From Mesorhabditis belari (taxonomy: Eukaryota; Nematoda; Chromadorea; Rhabditida; Rhabditidae), in the NCBI GenBank assembly GCA_958450365.1, contig CAUEEP010000728.1:1891001-1955000 (forward strand): 64,000 bases of DNA. Reading direction: 5' to 3'. The notes below the pieces were generated by a model. The model did not search any database and had not been told where the DNA came from. It saw only the letters and a program-made list of their open reading frames with translations. The translations under genes and the position numbers were made by a program. Positions 57,330-64,000 of this stretch are shown piece after piece (position 1 is the first letter of the stretch; every line of letters starts with the position of its first letter).

Positions 57330-57516
57330 TCAGCTCAGGTCAATCAGCTCAGTTCAATCAGCTCAGTTCAATCATCTCAAGTCAATCATCTCAAGTCAAT
57401 CAGCTCAAGTCAATCAGCTCAAGTCAATCAGCTCAAGTCAATCAGCTCAAGTCAATCAGCTCAAGTCAATCATCTCAAGTCAATCAGCTCAAGTCAATCA
57501 GCTCAAGTCAATCATG
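57330..57516 (+). repeat. 14-nt tandem repeat (AGTCAATCAGCTCA)
   Basis: About 13 copies with GGTCAATC, GTTCAATC and CATCTCA variants. Confidence 0.95.
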
Positions 57517-57770
57517 TTCTTTGATTCTTTACACCACTCTACAAGATAAAACTTCTCAAAGAACTTCTGAGAAATCTGCGAGAATAGCTTCAATTCTATC
57601 TGTTTGATTAGCCAATTGGAGATGGCTTAATACTCAATTTTAGCAGAATTGAAGATTGAATTCAATTCAAGAGAAATCTGCGAGAATTTCTACGAGAAAT
57701 CTGCGAGAATAGCTTCAATTCTATCTGTTTGATTAGTAATCCCAAAAATTAAAGCCTTTATCATTTGATA

Positions 57771-57776
57771 TTTATT
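57771..57776 (-). promoter_or_regulatory. poly(A) signal AATAAA, polyamine oxidase gene
   Basis: Minus-strand AATAAA (TTTATT on the plus strand), 34 nt after the stop codon; a typical compact nematode 3' UTR. Confidence 0.6.
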
Positions 57777-57809
57777 GATAAATAAACGATGCAGAATTAC
57801 TATAGAAAA

Positions 57810-61355
<3,546 letters not shown>

Positions 61356-62685
61356 TTGAAAAGATAAATATTATCAAATATTGCTAGTTTAAATCTTTTA
61401 GCAGAATCTAAACTTTAAATTTAATATTTGTATATAGAAAAGTCAAGTGTATCGATTTGTTTCAATATTTTCTTCAAACCCCGCACTAATCTTATCAAAA
61501 ACTGAGTGGTCAATGGTCGATTAATAGAGGAAATGAAAATGATGGAATTCGGTTGAAATTTGTGTCAAATTGAAGCTATTGAATGAGTTGCAATACTTGA
61601 AAATTGAGAGTTGAGCAATTTTCGAGAAGCAGGCTTAGAACTGACTTCTAGTCTACCTAAGCTATTGGAACAAGCAGGCCTGGCTTGGCTTGGCTTGGCT
61701 CATCAAAGTCCGGCCTTCTCAATCCTATGAGACAAGTTTAATCTGGTTCAAGAGCTGATAGACAAGATTCTTTCAACTCTTCTCTATCTTAGTCTACCTT
61801 TTAGCTTTATGCTCTAGTCTTGCTGTAAATTCGACTCATCAAAGTACTCGAATTCTTTTATCTGAATAAATCAGCCGACCTTTATCTGTCTCTCCACTCG
61901 TTTCGATGTCATTAAAGAACTAAATAGAGTAAATACTAATAGAAAAATGTAACTAATTTGCATGGTTTTGTGAATGTGAAAATTATTTGAGAGTCTAGTA
62001 GTTTTACATCTATATATCTACACCAAAAAAAAATTCTCTATTTGCACATCAGAGCAAAGAAGCAAAGAATTCAAAAAAAGGAAACGGGGAAATGAAAATG
62101 GGAAGAAAAAGAAATGAAAAAAAAAAATGAACACACAAATATTGGATGATCGTTGAAAAAAGCTGTTGGGAAAACGTGAGTAATCATGCGGGTCAAAGAC
62201 TAGAGAATTTTCGAGGGAAAATTGTGTGATAAACGGTGAAATAATCGGTGAAAAAGCTTAAGCAGTCTCTAAGGTTGAATTTCTTTAAAAGTCTTGTTTA
62301 GCTTTTTCTTCTTTTTGAAATATTTATCGTTGGCGTGGTCGAGTTTTTGGAAAGAGCCATGAAAAAAAAAACGACGCAAGGAACATTTATGGACAACGAA
62401 ATGTCAGGATACAAAGTCCCTAGTTCCTATTTTAGCTGTTTTTTAGAAGGTATAAAAGATAATTGAAAAACTATTAAAAACTGTAATCACTTCGGGTAGA
62501 TTTAGCTTAATTTATTGGATTATTTGGGTATGACTTGGCACGTTTTTTTAAAATAAATTTTTCTTTATTTAACAACTTTAAGTCATGCGAAATATTTCCC
62601 ATTATTTTTATATGATTTGTGCCCATTTTACTGGTAGAAGTCGAATATCTCTTTTATAGAAAATCTTCGGTTTTGACGCAAGATC
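61356..62685. other. upstream of the oxidase gene, gene-free
   Basis: No exon seen. Short TGGCT run at 61679-61700. No clear promoter element; the oxidase ATG follows TCTTTTCAA, which is not a good trans-splice acceptor. Confidence 0.45.
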
Positions 62686-62945
62686 TCTCTGTCAATTCGT
62701 CTGTCAATTCGTCTGTCAATTCCTCTGTCAATTCGTCTGTCAATTTGTCTGTCAATTTGTCTGTCAATTCCTCTGTCAATTTGTCTGTCAATTTGTCTGT
62801 CAATTCGTCTGTCAATTCCTCTGTCAATTCGTCTGTCAATTTGTCTGTCAATTCGTCTGTCAATTCCTCTGTCAATTCGTCTGTCAATTTGTCTGTCAAT
62901 TCGTCTGTCAATTCCTCTGTCAATTCGTCTGTCAATTTGTCAACC
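62686..62945 (+). repeat. 12-nt tandem repeat (GTCTGTCAATTC), about 21 copies
   Basis: TCTGTCAATTCG, TCTGTCAATTTG and TCTGTCAATTCC alternate in a higher-order pattern of about five units. It begins at the edge of the mariner remnant. A multiple of three, so the long Ser/Val/Asn frame is an artefact. Confidence 0.95.
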
Positions 62946-62949
62946 ATTT

Positions 62950-63520
62950 TTTGACCTCTTCTTCAGAATTAAAGTGTTTGTTCGCCAAATCATTCCCAAT
63001 CATGTAATCAGAAGGTGCAAGATCAGAGCTGTATGCCGGATAGGTCATCAACTCCAACTCCATCCAAGTGAGTTTAGTGTAGAGCGAGTCATCTTCGAAA
63101 CATGCGCTCTAGCATTATGTTGGAGAATAATCTCTCTCTCTCTCTTTGGGGTCTTTTCTCTGGCAAAGATTTGGCTGACTTGTCAAGTTGCTCCGAGTAT
63201 TTGATTAAGTTGAGTGTTGTCTTGCTATCCAAAAGTTCCCAGTAAGCCGGATGAGCCATCACCTCTCATCCAAGTGATAGGCCCTTCCAAATCCCAAAGT
63301 ACCAAGAGCATAAACTTCTTCTCATGCACATTTGGCTTGACGTCGGGTTTGGGCTTTTCCACCTCAGCAACCCATTGGCGCCTTCTCCGAAAGTTGAAAG
63401 TTAGAATTCATTTTCATCCACCATCACCATTTTCATCAATACAGGATAAAAAAAGTTTTGCACTCGTATCGAGAAAGATGAGCAGCACTGATTGAAACGC
63501 GGTTGACATTTCTGAGTGTT
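62950..63520 (-). pseudogene. mariner-family transposase, decayed
   Basis: The minus strand shows scattered blocks in family order but shifting frames: RVSISAAHLSRYECKTFF, RRRRQWVAEVEKPKPDVKPN, VHEKKFMLLVLWD, YWELLDSKTTLNLI,YSEQLDK, EIILQHNARAHVSKMTR, then LGW and YSSDLAPSDY. These match the mariner catalytic domain, where the second Asp normally falls in the LQHDNA-type block; here that Asp is lost (LQHNARAH). The distal APSDY block is kept. Stops and frameshifts separate the blocks, so no active enzyme can be made. The HTH N-terminal half and terminal repeats were not found. Confidence 0.85.
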
Positions 63521-64000
63521 CAGTCATGGAATCCAAGCCTCTAATTTCGATTTAAACCCAATTGTCTACAATATTCGAGTATTATTGTATTGTAACTGAT
63601 AACTCTTCTACTATTTCGCGAAAAAAAAACCTTTTATTGGTTTAAACCTTTAAATTGGGAACTTTTTAAAATCCCGTAATCACTTTTTTATTAAATCTAT
63701 TCTCTTTTAGCTTCTTCACAAAACGAAATTGATCATTTCTTTTCATAGTTAAAATCCCGGCACTAAATTTTGCTTGTTTTTATTTGAAAATAAGAAATCT
63801 TGATATCTTGATTTCTTTCTATCTTGCTATTCTATTTTCGGTTTGAATTTTTCGTGACGAAAGCCGGAAATCCCATCGCTTTCTTTGTTTTTCTTTGTTT
63901 TTCCCCTTTCTCGATTTTGCCCATTTTCTCATGGGCCAAACGAAAGAAAAAGGGAAAAGAAGGAAATTGAAACACCCAAAAAGTGAGTCATTTCTTTTTT
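63521..64000. other. gene-free right edge
   Basis: AT-rich with no exon, array or element recognised. Confidence 0.45.

Larger units (their letters stand above)
56329..57809. other. interval downstream of the oxidase gene
   Basis: No supported gene. AATTGGAGATGGCTTAATAC and about 65 bp around it occur at 57087 and 57614, and GCGAGAATAGCTTCAATTCT at 57578 and 57704: a local duplication around the 14-nt array. Confidence 0.5.

Noticed and set aside
62619..62954. 111-residue Ser/Val/Asn repeat frame and its minus-strand Leu/Thr/Asp/Glu counterpart
   Set aside because: Unit of 12 nt, so no frame shifts and no stops; no flanking splice sites or coding sequence.

Overview
The window is nuclear DNA from an animal, almost certainly a nematode. 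The sequence is AT-rich. Genes are split into many small exons by mostly short introns whose 3' ends read TTTCAG, TTTTAG or TTCCAG. The recognisable families also fit: a secreted Kunitz plus lustrin-type cysteine-rich protein, a neuroglobin-like globin, a TMEM41/VTT membrane protein and a polyamine oxidase. The species cannot be named from this sequence. Nothing bacterial, viral or CRISPR-like was seen.

Layout: (1) 1-190, two exons of an unrecognised minus-strand gene running off the left edge. (2) 3177-7374, a 14-exon minus-strand gene of unrecognised family (about 477 aa). (3) 9195-9645, a doubtful plus-strand coding fragment with a duplicated 19-residue unit. (4) 11821-13293, a nine-exon secreted Kunitz protein (182 aa). 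(5) 13560-27300, essentially gene-free and packed with transposon-like inverted repeats, minisatellites, two LINE tails and a stray 5' end of 18S rDNA. (6) 27498-32866, a globin gene whose introns are filled with mobile elements. (7) 35084-37589, a minus-strand TMEM41A homologue. (8) 37744-57800, a second gene-poor stretch of repeats. (9) 57810-61355, a complete 15-exon minus-strand polyamine/spermine oxidase (465 aa). (10) 62686-63520, a minisatellite beside a dead mariner transposase.

The genes show no shared pathway. The dominant feature is repeat content. At least ten families of short terminal-inverted-repeat or foldback elements recur, many inside introns. One is nested inside another, and the empty site is preserved elsewhere in the window. 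About twenty-five minisatellites with unit lengths of 8-22 nt, each with its own motif, are scattered through introns and intergenic DNA. Exon boundaries were set by hand by matching splice consensus and reading phase; for the globin, TMEM41A, Kunitz and oxidase genes every identified junction is phase-consistent.
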